From the NCBI RefSeq assembly GCF_018343615.1, contig NZ_JAGYPI010000003.1, positions 310,001-374,000 of the forward strand: a stretch of DNA of 64,000 nt, written 5' to 3'. Below, piece by piece: positions 43,875 to 52,632 of this stretch. Position numbers and translations under genes: made by a program. Each line of letters begins with the position of its first letter. The first letter of the stretch is position 1. The notes beneath the pieces are model-generated. The model searched no databases and was not told where the DNA came from. It saw nothing but the letters and a program-made list of their open reading frames with translations. This DNA comes from Bacillus sp. FJAT-49736 (lineage in GTDB: Bacteria; Bacillota; Bacilli; Bacillales; Bacillaceae_C).

Positions 43875-44699
43875 ATGTTAAGCAGTAAACAATTAAGTGA
43901 TATAAAAAAGCTTCAGCTGGCTTGTGAAAAGGAAGAAAATATTTATCTCAAGCTTAACTGGGAAATGCTCGAGTCTCGTAATGACAAGGAACAAACGGAT
44001 TTTCTTCATTATGAAAAGGAAGAATTAATTGGCTTTCTAGGTCTTTATGGATTCGGAAACACAATGGAGGTTTGCGGAATGGTTCACCCGCAGCACCGCC
44101 GCCAAGGAGTATTTACCAAGCTTTTAGATGAAGCACTGGGAGAGATGAAAAAAGATAAGGTAGAAGAAATATTATTAAATGCTCCTGCCAGCTCCAATTC
44201 TGCAAAAGCTTTTCTGAAAAAAGTTCCTTGTCAATTAGCATTTTCTGAATATCAAATGAAATGGTCCGAAATAGAACTTGGGGAGGAGGAGCCAATCCGG
44301 ATTCGAAAGTCAACGGATGCTGATTTAGAAACGGAGATCCAATTGGATGTAGAATGCTTCGGTATTTCAGAAGAATCGGCTCGCAAAAGACATAATGAAC
44401 GTGTTAATAAGGAAAATACAGAAGGCTATTATGTAATTGAAACGGAACAAGAAACAGTGGGTAAAATTCGTGTACAACATATGGACGGGGAAGCGTGGAT
44501 CTATGGCTTTGCTATTTTTCCAAAATATCAGGGGAAAGGACTTGGCAGAAGAGCATTGAAAAGAGTCATTCGTGAGCAGCATGCACTAGGTTATCCTATA
44601 TTTTTGGAAGTTGATACGAAGAATGGAAATGCTTTAAAGTTATATGAAGCATGCGGATTTAAATCCGTTCTAGCGCAGGATTATTACCGGATGCTTTAA
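43875..44699 (+). CDS. Tandem GNAT acetyltransferase
   Basis: A 274-residue protein with two GNAT folds. The first (about 10-125) has the acetyl-CoA loop HPQHRRQGVFTKLL; the second (about 135-274) has FPKYQGKGLGRRALKRV and LYEACGFKSVL. Both loops keep the R/Q-x2-G-x-G/A pattern, though the first is less canonical and may be structural. The substrate is unknown. ATG with TGGAGGG upstream; a terminator follows. Confidence 0.9.
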   Translation: MLSSKQLSDIKKLQLACEKEENIYLKLNWEMLESRNDKEQTDFLHYEKEELIGFLGLYGFGNTMEVCGMVHPQHRRQGVFTKLLDEALGEMKKDKVEEILLNAPASSNSAKAFLKKVPCQLAFSEYQMKWSEIELGEEEPIRIRKSTDADLETEIQLDVECFGISEESARKRHNERVNKENTEGYYVIETEQETVGKIRVQHMDGEAWIYGFAIFPKYQGKGLGRRALKRVIREQHALGYPIFLEVDTKNGNALKLYEACGFKSVLAQDYYRML

Positions 44700-44729
44700 A
44701 AAAATTTGTTTGGAATGAAGGGATGATCA

Positions 44730-44759
44730 AGAACAGTATTTTTTTACTGTTCTTTTTTC
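44730..44759 (+). terminator. Terminator after the GNAT gene
   Basis: AGAACAGTA pairs with TACTGTTCT, followed by TTTTT. Confidence 0.85.
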
Positions 44760-44920
44760 TGCAACCCAAAATGATTGTAAATGAAGTTTGGCTATGGAAA
44801 AAGAAAGATAGATCATACATTGCACCATAATTTGTAAAAATATTAATGTAGAAATTCAGTTTAGGGTCATACTATTGTTGGGTGTTTATGAATGCATTTT
44901 TTACATAATGAGGTGGTGCA

Positions 44921-45448
44921 ATGACTGCCCTATATGGTCTTATCTGGCTGGCGGCAGGGTGGAAATGGGGGGATTGGAGAAATTGGAGGAAGTATTATTC
45001 CACGATTCTCTTTTTTATTTTGGGCGACTTTATATATCAATATTTTCTCTCCGATCTATATCCAATGTGGACCTATAATCCCCAGGGGGTGGATGAAAAG
45101 GCTGGATTAACACATGTCCATATTTTTTTGACTATCATGATTATTAAATATCCTGCGACAACCCTTATTTATTTATCTAAGTTTCCTGATGGGAAGCGCT
45201 TGAAGCAAATACTGTATATTGTATTCTGGGTCATCATCTATGGTATTAATGAACTGATAGATATTCGCAATCATCTTATTCAATATCATAATGGCTGGAG
45301 CTTTTGGTGGTCAGTCATGTTTAATGTGGTCATGTTTATCATTTTACGCATGCATTATCGCAGACCACTTACAGCTTGGGCTCTTTCGATGTTATTCATT
45401 GTTTTTCTGTGGCAAGTATTCGATGTTCCGTCTACCGTGTTTGGGTAA
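44921..45448 (+). CDS. CBO0543-family membrane protein
   Basis: A 175-residue protein with about five membrane helices and a Trp/Tyr-rich sequence (LIWLAAGWKWGDWRNWRKYY, LYPMWTYNP, FWWSVMFNVVMF). It fits the CBO0543 family of small Firmicute membrane proteins of unknown function; WTYNP and the NELIDIRN segment are typical. AGGTGG lies 4 bases before the ATG. It stands alone, with no clear terminator. Confidence 0.75.
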   Translation: MTALYGLIWLAAGWKWGDWRNWRKYYSTILFFILGDFIYQYFLSDLYPMWTYNPQGVDEKAGLTHVHIFLTIMIIKYPATTLIYLSKFPDGKRLKQILYIVFWVIIYGINELIDIRNHLIQYHNGWSFWWSVMFNVVMFIILRMHYRRPLTAWALSMLFIVFLWQVFDVPSTVFG

Positions 45449-45556
45449 GGGGTGGGTGCTGGCCCCAAAAATTCTTTCATTTGTGATTTATAGTACAGAA
45501 AGCGTCTTTTAATTAGGTATATAATAATATCAGATCCATTAATGGGGGGAATAAAT

Positions 45557-45953
45557 ATGGAGCCTCGTTTACAGACGCTTTTATGAGCAAATAGGCAAAG
45601 AGACAATGGAGGAGCTAGTAAATGCATTTTATCCTAAAGTATATGCTGATCCAGATTTAAGTCCAATATTTCAAGGGGATATGAGTGAAATTATGCGAAA
45701 GCAAAGGATGTTTCTGACTCAGTTTCTTGGCGGACCTGCATTATTTTCCCAAGAATTTGGCCCTCCTGCAATGCGTTACAGACATTTGATGCATGAAATT
45801 ACACCTAAGCGTGCAGAATGTTGGTTAAGATGTATGTGGGGGGCTTTTTAGGAAGTTGGATTGGATAAACATCCAGCCGGAGAATTTTTCTTCAGCAGAT
45901 TAAAACAGGTTGCTGCGATTATGGTTAATTCTTCGGATAATGAAAATCTCTAA
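45557..45953 (+). pseudogene. Truncated hemoglobin (YjbI-like), frameshifted and interrupted
   Basis: ATG at 45557, after GGGGGAATAAAT, starts MEPRLQT and hits TGA after nine codons. In another frame FYEQIGKETMEELVNAFYPK... continues through RKQRMFLTQFLGGPALFSQEF and RHLMHEITPKRAECWLRCMWGAF to a TAG at 45849-45851. The same frame then goes on with EVGLDKHPAGEFFFSRLKQV and ends at 45951-45953. The pieces align end to end with B. subtilis YjbI (about 130 residues). One net frameshift near 45578 and one nonsense codon therefore inactivate the gene. The middle part is open from 45606 but lacks the first helix. Confidence 0.88.
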
Positions 45954-46014
45954 AAGAGACGGATAAATGCTTTAAAAGATTATTAAAAAGATAGAGTGGA
46001 AAGGATGCAACCCT

Positions 46015-46473
46015 TTGTATACAGTATATAAAATATTAGTTTTTATTCATATTTTATCAGCCATTGTTGGCATGGGACCGGGATTTGTTTTAAGCAGAAT
46101 TGTAAAATCCGCCAAAAATATGACTGAATTGCGACATGCATATGCCATTAAGCATAATTTTCATATTTTTGTAATGATTGGTGGTACCTCATTGCTTGTA
46201 ACCGGCTTGATGATGGGGCTGATAAATACAGCTCTCTTTCATAGTGGCTGGTATTGGACAAGTCTTACTCTCTTTTTCATTGCTTTGGCTATGGGCCCAA
46301 TTGTATTATCACCAAGATCAAAACCTATTAAAAGTCTAATAGAAAATAATAAAGAGAAGGAAGAAATTCCAAAGGAATATTATGGACTGGCAAAAATTCT
46401 GTTTCGCCTTGAAGCAGTAATTAATTTCATATTTTTGGTGATCATTGCTTTAATGATACTCAAACCATTTTAA
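46015..46473 (+). CDS. DUF2269-family membrane protein
   Basis: A 152-residue protein with four predicted helices and the DUF2269 features KILVFIHILSAIVGMGPGF at the start and a conserved central loop before GWYWTSLTLFFIAL. Function is unknown; the positioned histidines in helices 1 and 2 suggest possible haem or metal contact, which is inference. The start is TTG at 46015 with AAAGGA 8 bases upstream. Terminator at 46485. Confidence 0.82.
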   Translation: MYTVYKILVFIHILSAIVGMGPGFVLSRIVKSAKNMTELRHAYAIKHNFHIFVMIGGTSLLVTGLMMGLINTALFHSGWYWTSLTLFFIALAMGPIVLSPRSKPIKSLIENNKEKEEIPKEYYGLAKILFRLEAVINFIFLVIIALMILKPF

Positions 46474-46484
46474 GAACTTTCGAC

Positions 46485-46511
46485 AAGACCGACATTAGGG
46501 CGGTCTTTTTT
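46485..46511 (+). terminator. Terminator after the DUF2269 gene
   Basis: AAGACCG pairs with CGGTCTT, followed by TTTT. Confidence 0.82.
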
Positions 46512-46644
46512 AGTTGGTCTCAATAGACTGAACTGAATAGTTAGAATAGTTGAATTCTTATGAGCGATAGTCTATAGTAATAGTAAAATAGTACCATATT
46601 TAATGGAAGCGCTCACAACTAACATCGTATAAGGGGAGAAATAA

Positions 46645-47901
46645 ATGTCACTGGGGAAATATATTATTCGAACATTAATCGTCGTAATACCGGGTGTTTT
46701 CTTGATTACTCTTGGAGTATGTATTGGAAATAAATTATCTTTCCGTGCGAGCCTCCTAACTATTGTACTTACTATGCTATGTGGGATATGTATAGGGATA
46801 CTGTCTGCCTATCTAAATCATAAAAAATTTATTGCTCCAATCAAAGGGATTGTAAACCATATCCATTCTCTCCAAGAAGGTAACCTCCATACAAGAACAG
46901 ATATTGCAAAATCAGGAATGTTAAAAGGAATCGCTATTTCATTAAATGAAATGTCAGATGCTTGGCAAATTATTATAAACAAGGTAGATGAATCAGCACA
47001 ACAGGTTGCTGCACTATCGGAGGAGCTTTCAGCGGAGGCAAATCAAGTAGCAGAATCCTCCAATCAAGTAACGAATACAATCCATAAGGTTGCAAGTGAA
47101 ACGGAAAGGCAGCTGCAAAGCATGGAGGAGAGCTTTGAAATCGTCTCATTGTTATCATCTGGTTCCAATCAAATTGCAGAAAATGCTCAAAGTGTTTCGA
47201 CATCTTCTTCTAATTCCCTTCATATTGCATCGGAAGGAAACGAAAAGATTCAAAAAGCAGTTATGCAAATGAATTCAATTCAGCAAACAGTTAATAAATC
47301 AGCAGCCATTATTACAGAATTGGGAGAACGTTCGAAGGAAATTGGACAAATTGTGAAGGTCATCACGGAAATTGCCGATCAGACCAATCTTCTTGCTTTG
47401 AATGCTGCTATCGAAGCTGCACGTGCTGGCGACCATGGCAAGGGATTTGCTGTAGTTGCGGACGAAGTCAGGAAGCTTGCAGAACAATCTGCACTTTCCT
47501 CTGAGCAAATTACAAGACTTATCCAAGCTACACAATTGGAGACATCTAATGCTGTACAATCAATGGGGCAAGCAACGAGGGAAGTATCGGAAGGAATCGC
47601 TGCTGTTCATTTTGCTGGTGCTGCCTTTGAAAGCATCCAGGAATCAATTGCTCAAGTAACGAAGCAATTACAGGAGGTATCCTCTGCCTCCGACCAAATG
47701 TCTTCAGGAGTTTCGCAGATTGTCATCTCTATGCAGGAAATGACAGAGGTGTCAGAAAACAATGTTGCTGGAACACAAACCGTATCAGCGGTAGCGGAGC
47801 AACAGTTAATTTCAATAGAGGAGATAACCAAATCGACAGCGCTTTTAGCTACTATGTCTGAGGAGTTGCGACAGCTTACTATGAGGTTCAATAATAAATA
47901 A
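46645..47901 (+). CDS. Minimal methyl-accepting chemotaxis protein
   Basis: A 418-residue chemoreceptor lacking an outer ligand domain: two helices at about 7-28 and 33-55 joined by only a few residues, then a HAMP-like segment (55-110) and a long coiled-coil signalling domain. The CheA/CheW-binding hairpin tip is intact: [20 protein letters not shown], then [17 protein letters not shown] and RKLAEQSA. Without a periplasmic domain it probably senses membrane or cytoplasmic state. GGGGAG precedes the ATG. No partner gene is adjacent. Confidence 0.92.
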   Translation: MSLGKYIIRTLIVVIPGVFLITLGVCIGNKLSFRASLLTIVLTMLCGICIGILSAYLNHKKFIAPIKGIVNHIHSLQEGNLHTRTDIAKSGMLKGIAISLNEMSDAWQIIINKVDESAQQVAALSEELSAEANQVAESSNQVTNTIHKVASETERQLQSMEESFEIVSLLSSGSNQIAENAQSVSTSSSNSLHIASEGNEKIQKAVMQMNSIQQTVNKSAAIITELGERSKEIGQIVKVITEIADQTNLLALNAAIEAARAGDHGKGFAVVADEVRKLAEQSALSSEQITRLIQATQLETSNAVQSMGQATREVSEGIAAVHFAGAAFESIQESIAQVTKQLQEVSSASDQMSSGVSQIVISMQEMTEVSENNVAGTQTVSAVAEQQLISIEEITKSTALLATMSEELRQLTMRFNNK

Positions 47902-47969
47902 TTTATGAAGAGAAAATTATGATTCTAAGAAAAAGTCAAGCAAAGTAAATAGGGGCTAGGTGGAATTAC

Positions 47970-48071
47970 ATGATTGTTTCAATGAAGGAAACGGGTCATT
48001 TAGTTCATTGGGATAAACCTGAGGAAGTTGCGGATGCAATAAACAAATGGGCTACCAGATTCATTTGTTAA
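47970..48071 (+). pseudogene. 3' remnant of an alpha/beta hydrolase gene
   Basis: A 33-codon frame encodes SMKETGHLVHWDKPEEVAD and ends NKWATRFIC. GHLVHWDKPEEV is the catalytic-His segment and final helix of alpha/beta hydrolases (usual form GHxxxxEKPEEF). The rest of the enzyme is missing, so this is a leftover 3' end. An AGGTGG motif before the ATG is probably accidental. Confidence 0.65.
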
Positions 48072-48156
48072 ATAATCCAGTTTGGTTTATTACAATTCTA
48101 AAAGAAGATAATGAAACGGCTCAGGAGACTGAGCCATATTGTTATGGATAGTGACT

Positions 48157-48316
48157 ATTTTCGTATAGATTTGTGTTTTTCGTATATTGTTATGTATCTA
48201 AATTTCGTCTTAGCTCGGGGCATCTTTTCTTAAGAAGGTTATTCTCATTACGAAGAGTTAGGTCCTTACTAGAATTTTCGTCTGAAAAAAGCAACAAAGG
48301 TTAAGAAAAGTGCCTT
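48157..48316 (+). repeat. Dispersed repeat, copy C
   Basis: Shares TTTTCGTATAGATTTGTG and GTTTTTCGTAT at the start, the core GCTCGGGGCATCTTTTCTTA at 48213-48232, and TTAAGAAAAGTGCC at the end (48301-48314), the reverse complement of the left arm apart from one base. It can fold like copy A. Confidence 0.88.
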
Positions 48317-48364
48317 AATAATAGACTATCTATTCATGTACGAATGACTTTACACATGAGATAT

Positions 48365-48655
48365 CTATTTATCCTCCAATGTATGTATATCTATTTCAAT
48401 AGGCGCAGTCAAAAATTCATGTGAAGCTTTTATATAATGAATAAAATGAGGGTTATTTTTGTGGTTCTCCACCGCCTCAGCATCTCTCCACTTTTCTAAA
48501 GTCAGAAATGTATTTGGTTCGTCGACTGCCTCGAATAACCGGTATTCCAGATTACCGTCTTCGGCTTTGGATTCCTCTACAGCACGTCCTGCCGCCTCTA
48601 AAAAGGCCGCTCTATATTCTGGTGAAACTTTCAGCACACCGTGAACAATAATCAT
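48365..48655 (-). CDS. ABM-domain monooxygenase-like protein (YgiN-type)
   Basis: A 96-residue protein with the antibiotic biosynthesis monooxygenase (ABM) fold, a dimeric ferredoxin-like barrel: VHGVLKVSPEYRAAFLEAAGRAV, GNLEYRLFEAVDEPNTFLTLEKWRD and HFIHYIKASHEFL. Close relatives are quinol monooxygenase YgiN and haem-degrading proteins, but many have no known activity. The ATG is preceded by AGGAGGT. It is a single gene. Confidence 0.88.
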   Translation of the reverse strand: MIIVHGVLKVSPEYRAAFLEAAGRAVEESKAEDGNLEYRLFEAVDEPNTFLTLEKWRDAEAVENHKNNPHFIHYIKASHEFLTAPIEIDIHTLEDK

Positions 48656-48777
48656 ATGGTACCTCCTCTATGAATGAGAATAAATGTGGCATTTTTCATT
48701 ACATTTTCCTTCTTGCATTGATTATATACAAGGAACTTATTATTAAAGAGAAGGCTTTCTTAATTAATATCGATGAT

Positions 48778-48833
48778 AAACCGGCAAAAAGAACTTACTA
48801 TATTGAAATCCTTTTTGCTGGTTTGCTTTTTTT
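48778..48833. terminator. Long hairpin between convergent or divergent transcripts
   Basis: AAACCGGCAAAAAG pairs with CTTTTTGCTGGTTT (one mismatch) around a 28-base loop, followed by GCTTTTTTT on the plus strand. It lies just downstream of the isochorismatase gene, whose transcript it may also terminate. Confidence 0.6.
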
Positions 48834-48848
48834 AACTAAAACTACCAT

Positions 48849-49400
48849 TTAGTCTGCAAACATTTCGAATAGACTTAAGGAGTCCATGGCAATTATCCCG
48901 TTATTATCCATCTCATTTAAAGATTTTATTTTCTTTTTATCACTTGCACTTCCTACAGCATCTTTAACTACTGATACAGAAAAGTTTTTACGGATCGCAC
49001 TATTGGCTGTTGCTTTTACACAGCCTTCGGCAAATACTCCAACAATAATAATATGTTTAATATCATTTACGTGTAAATATGAAACAAGTTCTGAATTGCT
49101 TAACGCATCCCCTGTTTTTTTGGAAAAGTAAATATTATTCACTATTGTTAATCGTTCATCTAGATTAGCACCTTGACTTCCTTTTAATGCTGAATTATTT
49201 CGAAACCAGTTCAAAATAAATTGTTTGGGCTCAAATTCATTACCTATGTATATAATTGGAATTCCTGAATTATTGGCTTTCTCGATTATGGTATTAATGC
49301 ATTTTAGCATTGGTTCAATCTGATGTTTTGCTATAGGCATGCGGGCTTGGTCACCGATAAAATCTTTCTGAATATCAAGTACAAATAAAGCTGTTTTCAT
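48849..49400 (-). CDS. Isochorismatase-family cysteine hydrolase
   Basis: A 183-residue hydrolase. The triad is visible: D9 in ALFVLDIQKDF, a Lys in the middle region and the nucleophile Cys in VGVFAEGCVKATA, followed by the usual cis-peptide region and a SVSVVKDAVGS strand. Family members hydrolyse isochorismate, nicotinamide, carbamoyl or other amide substrates; this one cannot be narrowed. ATG at 49400 with AAAGGAGG 6 bases upstream. Stands alone. Confidence 0.9.
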   Translation of the reverse strand: MKTALFVLDIQKDFIGDQARMPIAKHQIEPMLKCINTIIEKANNSGIPIIYIGNEFEPKQFILNWFRNNSALKGSQGANLDERLTIVNNIYFSKKTGDALSNSELVSYLHVNDIKHIIIVGVFAEGCVKATANSAIRKNFSVSVVKDAVGSASDKKKIKSLNEMDNNGIIAMDSLSLFEMFAD

Positions 49401-49892
49401 ATTCTGCCTCCTTTTCTCTTGTTAATCAAACTTTTTATTTTCCTACATTGTTTTGTTAAAATGTACCTTTATTTGAACAATAGCAGTCATAAAATTTAAA
49501 CGATCTTTATAAGGAGTTAGTTTCATATATTAGGAATAGATAACTTTGGAGGAACATTTTACTTATAGATGATTATCACTTTGACATTTAACAATATCCA
49601 AGAATTGAAACCAACACCTTAATCGTCCAGATATTTTGTTGCCATATTACTAGACTTTTGCAAACAACCATTTAAGCGGTTGTGATAGTTAAGGAATATT
49701 GGGAATATGAAGCAAACCATTTACACGTTCTATCTGATTTAAACGATAAAACTTCAAACTATTTTAATTCTAGCAATGTCATTGTAAATCCTTTAATCAT
49801 AAGTTCCCGTTAATGATATAGAACTTAAGATTGCTTTTCACGAATATCTGAAGAAAAAATCTGAATAAATTGGTAGTGACTTTATAAGTGAG
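49401..49892. other. Intergenic region, about 490 bp
   Basis: Apart from the gene remnant at 49682-49868, I see nothing assignable. The sequence has scattered stops in all frames. Confidence 0.5.
49682..49868 (+). pseudogene. Frameshifted fragment of an unknown gene
   Basis: A frame encodes VIVKEYWEYEANHLHVLSDL and continues NDKTSNYFNSSNVIVNPLI before a stop at 49811. A second frame, overlapping at 49803, continues VPVNDIELKIAFHEYLKKK to a stop at 49866. Joined, they look like the C-terminal 60 residues of one protein broken by a single frameshift. I do not recognise the family. Confidence 0.4.
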
Positions 49893-49936
49893 TAATTAAA
49901 AATTCCGCACAATTTCTTTGTGCGGAATTTTTAATT
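49893..49936. terminator. Perfect bidirectional terminator
   Basis: AAAAATTCCGCACA pairs with TGTGCGGAATTTTT around a short loop, with AT-rich flanks extending the stem. It terminates the SR-rich gene on the minus strand and may also end plus-strand transcripts. Confidence 0.85.
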
Positions 49937-50573
49937 AAAATAGTATTCTGGCACTAGACCGCCTTCCGGAAGACCGTCTACGAGATGAACGTCTAGAACT
50001 AGTACGCCTTCTGGAGGACCGTCTACGAGATGAACGTCTAGAACTAGACTGCCTTCTGGAGGACCGTCTACGAGAAGTACGTCTGGAACTAGACTGCCTT
50101 CTGGAGGACCGTCTACGAGATGAACGTCTAGAACTAGTACGCCTTCTGGAGGACCGTCTACGAGAAGTACGTCTGGAACTAGACTGCCTTCTGGAGGACC
50201 GTCTACGAGAAGTACGCCTAGAACTAGTACTTCTTCTGGAGGACCGTCTACGAGAAGTACGTCTAGAACTAGACCGCCTTCTGGTAGACCGTCTGGAGGA
50301 AGAACGTCTTTGAGATGAGCTACTGCTACTAGACCGTCTGGAACTAGACCGTCTTCTAGTTGAGCTACTACTGCTGGAGGAACTTCTTCTGCTTGATCGT
50401 TTTGAACTAGACCGACGGTTACTGGATCTCCTAGAGCTGTTTCTTTTGCTGCTACTGGATTGGCCAGCACCCATTTCCTTGCTCTCTACAGGAAATTGTG
50501 TCATGAACCTTGTTAACTCTGGATCAAGGCCATCATATACATCTTGAATTTCCGCTTGTGATAGCAATTCCAT
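49935..50573 (-). CDS. Ser/Arg-repeat protein, spore-coat-like
   Basis: About 212 residues. Residues 1-36 are an acidic folded-looking start (MELLSQAEIQDVYDGLDPEL); from about residue 38 to the end the protein is almost only Ser and Arg (with Thr, Gln), in a 15-residue repeat of the type SSRRTSRRRSSRRQS, encoded by a 45-bp DNA repeat. Extremely basic and surely disordered. CotG and the CotB C-terminus are similar low-complexity Ser/Lys/Arg proteins phosphorylated by the CotH kinase, so a coat role is inferred, although the N-terminus does not match CotG. ATG at 50573 has AAAGGGG upstream. Confidence 0.8.
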   Translation of the reverse strand: MELLSQAEIQDVYDGLDPELTRFMTQFPVESKEMGAGQSSSSKRNSSRRSSNRRSSSKRSSRRSSSSSSSSTRRRSSSRRSSSSSSSQRRSSSRRSTRRRSSSRRTSRRRSSRRSTSSRRTSRRRSSRRQSSSRRTSRRRSSRRRTSSRRSSRRRSSRRQSSSRRTSRRRSSRRQSSSRRSSRRRSSRRRTSSRRSSRRRSSGRRSSARILF

Positions 50574-50751
50574 TTCCAATACCCCTTTCCATTATATTCC
50601 ATCCTTCTTAAAGTACTAAGAAGAAACTTGTATATTTTCAATCAATTAATGTATTCAAATGAACAATATATGTTATGCATATGTTATTCCCTTTGTTTTA
50701 GGCAATCGCTGTTTGTCTTGAAAATTCCACTAGTGCCAGGCACCGAATTAC
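50574..50751. other. Divergent promoter region of the SR-rich gene and thi operon
   Basis: Holds AT-rich sequence upstream of the SR-rich gene and GTGCCAGGCACC (50733-50744), a perfect 12-bp palindrome of the GTGCC repeat type. No gene. Confidence 0.5.
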
Positions 50752-50780
50752 TTTACTTATTTCTTATGGGGGGCTATGAT
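50752..50780 (+). promoter_or_regulatory. Promoter of the thi operon
   Basis: TTTACT (50752-50757), a 17-base spacer and TATGAT (50775-50780), about 25 bases before the riboswitch. Confidence 0.6.
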
Positions 50781-50802
50781 AAAGAAAATGAATAGATTTT
50801 TA

Positions 50803-50902
50803 GACTACTAGGGGTGCCCTGTTTTGGGCTGAGAGAAGAACGGAAAGTTTTTTAACCCTTTGGACCTGATCTGGTTAATACCAGCGTAGGAAAGTAGCAG
50901 GG
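50803..50902 (+). ncRNA. TPP riboswitch (THI box)
   Basis: The conserved parts are all present in order: GGGGTGCC at 50811, GGGCTGAGA at 50825, ACCCTTTGGACCTGATCTGG at 50855-50874 and TTAATACCAGCGTAGGAAAG at 50875-50894. It senses thiamine pyrophosphate and probably acts through the terminator at 50938-50972, before thiM. Confidence 0.97.
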
Positions 50903-50937
50903 TACAGATTATTTCTTATACTTACGTTGTTACTAAT

Positions 50938-50972
50938 AAAGCCAGGTCCATTTTTGGATCTGGCTTTTTTAT
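50938..50972 (+). terminator. Riboswitch-controlled terminator
   Basis: AAAGCCAGGTCC pairs with GGATCTGGCTTT and is followed by TTT. It lies between the TPP aptamer and thiM, so TPP binding should promote termination. Confidence 0.9.
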
Positions 50973-50999
50973 ATTAGGAAATTAAAGGAGGAAAAATAA

Positions 51000-51806
51000 A
51001 TGGATAAAACAATAATCAACAAAGTCCTGCAAAAAGTGAGGGCTGAAAATCCACTTGTTCATAATATTACGAATGTCGTCGTTACGAATTTCACGGCAAA
51101 TGGGTTGCTAGCATTAGGTGCGTCACCTGTAATGGCATATGCACCGGAAGAAGTAGGGGATATGGCGAAAATTGCTGACGCATTAGTCCTCAATATGGGT
51201 ACTGTAACTTCCGCAACAGTTGAGGCTATGATTATTGCGGGTAAATCAGCTAATGCTCACGATGTCCCTGTAATATTTGACCCGGTCGGTGTTGGAGCAA
51301 CCCCATATCGCAGTGAAATGGCCAACAGGATCGTTAGCGAAATAAAAATATCTCTTATAAGAGGGAATGTTGCAGAGATTGCTAGTCTTGCCGGAATTCA
51401 AGCAGAGGTGAAGGGAGTAGATGCTGTAGGAATTCAGGGAAGTCCAATGGATATTGCTATACAGGCTGCCCAAAAGCTCCAAACATTCATTGTTATAACC
51501 GGAAAAGAGGATTTTATTACGGATGGACATACGACCTATGTTATTCAAAACGGAGATGCAATATTAACGAAGGTGACTGGTACCGGTTGTTTGTTAACGT
51601 CCGTCATCGGTGCTTTTACTGCTGTGGAGGAGGACTTAATGATGGCTGCAGTGTCAGCGGTCGCTGCATATGGGATTGCTGCCGAATTGGCTGTTGCAAA
51701 AATCCTTACGAAGGTTCCAGGAAACTTTCAAATAGAGCTTCTGAATCAGCTTTCGGCGATTTCCGAACAGGACATCATAGAGAAGGCATTAGTGGAAAAA
51801 AGATAA
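51000..51806 (+). CDS. thiM: Hydroxyethylthiazole kinase
   Basis: A 268-residue ribokinase-like enzyme that phosphorylates 4-methyl-5-(2-hydroxyethyl)thiazole, a thiazole salvage step. [19 protein letters not shown] at 17-35 is the family's substrate-binding start and [14 protein letters not shown] near 196 the phosphate loop with the catalytic Cys region. The first gene of the thiM-thiD-thiE operon, under the TPP riboswitch. AAGGAGG precedes the ATG. Confidence 0.97.
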   Translation: MDKTIINKVLQKVRAENPLVHNITNVVVTNFTANGLLALGASPVMAYAPEEVGDMAKIADALVLNMGTVTSATVEAMIIAGKSANAHDVPVIFDPVGVGATPYRSEMANRIVSEIKISLIRGNVAEIASLAGIQAEVKGVDAVGIQGSPMDIAIQAAQKLQTFIVITGKEDFITDGHTTYVIQNGDAILTKVTGTGCLLTSVIGAFTAVEEDLMMAAVSAVAAYGIAAELAVAKILTKVPGNFQIELLNQLSAISEQDIIEKALVEKR

Positions 51807-51820
51807 AGGAAGGTGCCAAT

Positions 51821-52630
51821 ATGAAAAAAGCATTAACTATAGCCGGATCTGACAGTGGCGGAGGTGCTGGTATTCAAGCAGATATAAAAACTTTCCAAGA
51901 GCTTGGTGTATATGGAATGTCTGCCATAACAGCCATCACTGCGCAAAACACATTAGGTGTTCAAGCGGTCTATCCTATGACAGAAGAAACAGTTGCAGCA
52001 CAGATACAAGCAATTGCAGAAGATATAGGTGCAGATGCTGTAAAAACAGGTATGCTGTTTAACGCAACGATTATCCAAGCGGTTTCTGATGAAATTAGAA
52101 AAAATCAATGGAAAAATATCGTGGTGGACCCGGTAATGATTGCGAAAGGTGGGGCGTCTCTTTTGCAGAAGCAAGCAATACATGCATTAAAGGAGGAACT
52201 GCTTCCACTTTCCCTTATTATCACACCTAATATACCGGAAGCTGAGGTATTGCTCGATATGACAATCAAAACGATAGGGGATAAAGAAACTGCGGCCAAA
52301 AAAATGCTGGAATTAGGTGTAAAGAATGTTGTTATCAAGGGTGGTCATGATACGGATCCTCATGAAACAGTGGATCTTTTTTATGATGGAAAAGATTTTG
52401 CATTTTTAAAGTCGAAAAGAATCTATACGCAAAATACACATGGAACTGGATGTACATTTTCGGCCGCTATAACAGCGGAACTTGCTAATGGAAAAAGTGT
52501 ATATGAAGCAGTTGTAATTGCAAAGGACTTTATTCAAGCGGCTATTGAAGACAATATCCCGATTGGCAGAGGGCATGGACCAACGAATCATTGGGCTTAT
52601 GGAAGAAGAAAAACAGAGAAGGTGAAATGA
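51821..52630 (+). CDS. thiD: HMP/HMP-P kinase
   Basis: A 269-residue ribokinase-family enzyme that phosphorylates hydroxymethylpyrimidine and its monophosphate to HMP-PP. Diagnostic segments are [20 protein letters not shown] at the N-terminus, [14 protein letters not shown] and [16 protein letters not shown] near 210. ATG at 51821 with AAGGAAGG upstream, 14 bp after thiM; the long in-frame extension that overlaps thiM is not used. Confidence 0.97.
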   Translation: MKKALTIAGSDSGGGAGIQADIKTFQELGVYGMSAITAITAQNTLGVQAVYPMTEETVAAQIQAIAEDIGADAVKTGMLFNATIIQAVSDEIRKNQWKNIVVDPVMIAKGGASLLQKQAIHALKEELLPLSLIITPNIPEAEVLLDMTIKTIGDKETAAKKMLELGVKNVVIKGGHDTDPHETVDLFYDGKDFAFLKSKRIYTQNTHGTGCTFSAAITAELANGKSVYEAVVIAKDFIQAAIEDNIPIGRGHGPTNHWAYGRRKTEKVK

Positions 52631-52632
52631 AA

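Larger units (their letters stand above)
47902..48364. other. Intergenic region with a gene remnant and repeat copy C
   Basis: Holds a 33-codon alpha/beta hydrolase remnant (47970-48071), a small hairpin GGCTCA/TGAGCC at about 48119-48141 without T-run, and a full copy of the dispersed repeat (48157-48316). Confidence 0.7.

Noticed and set aside
48157-48316. Insertion sequence at the dispersed repeat copies
   Set aside because: The element is about 160 bp, has no reading frame, and I could see no terminal inverted repeats or clear target duplications.
49931-50470. 179-codon frame with PPEGSLVLDV repeats
   Set aside because: Out-of-frame reading of the 45-bp repeat inside the Ser/Arg gene, which has the proper start and ribosome site.
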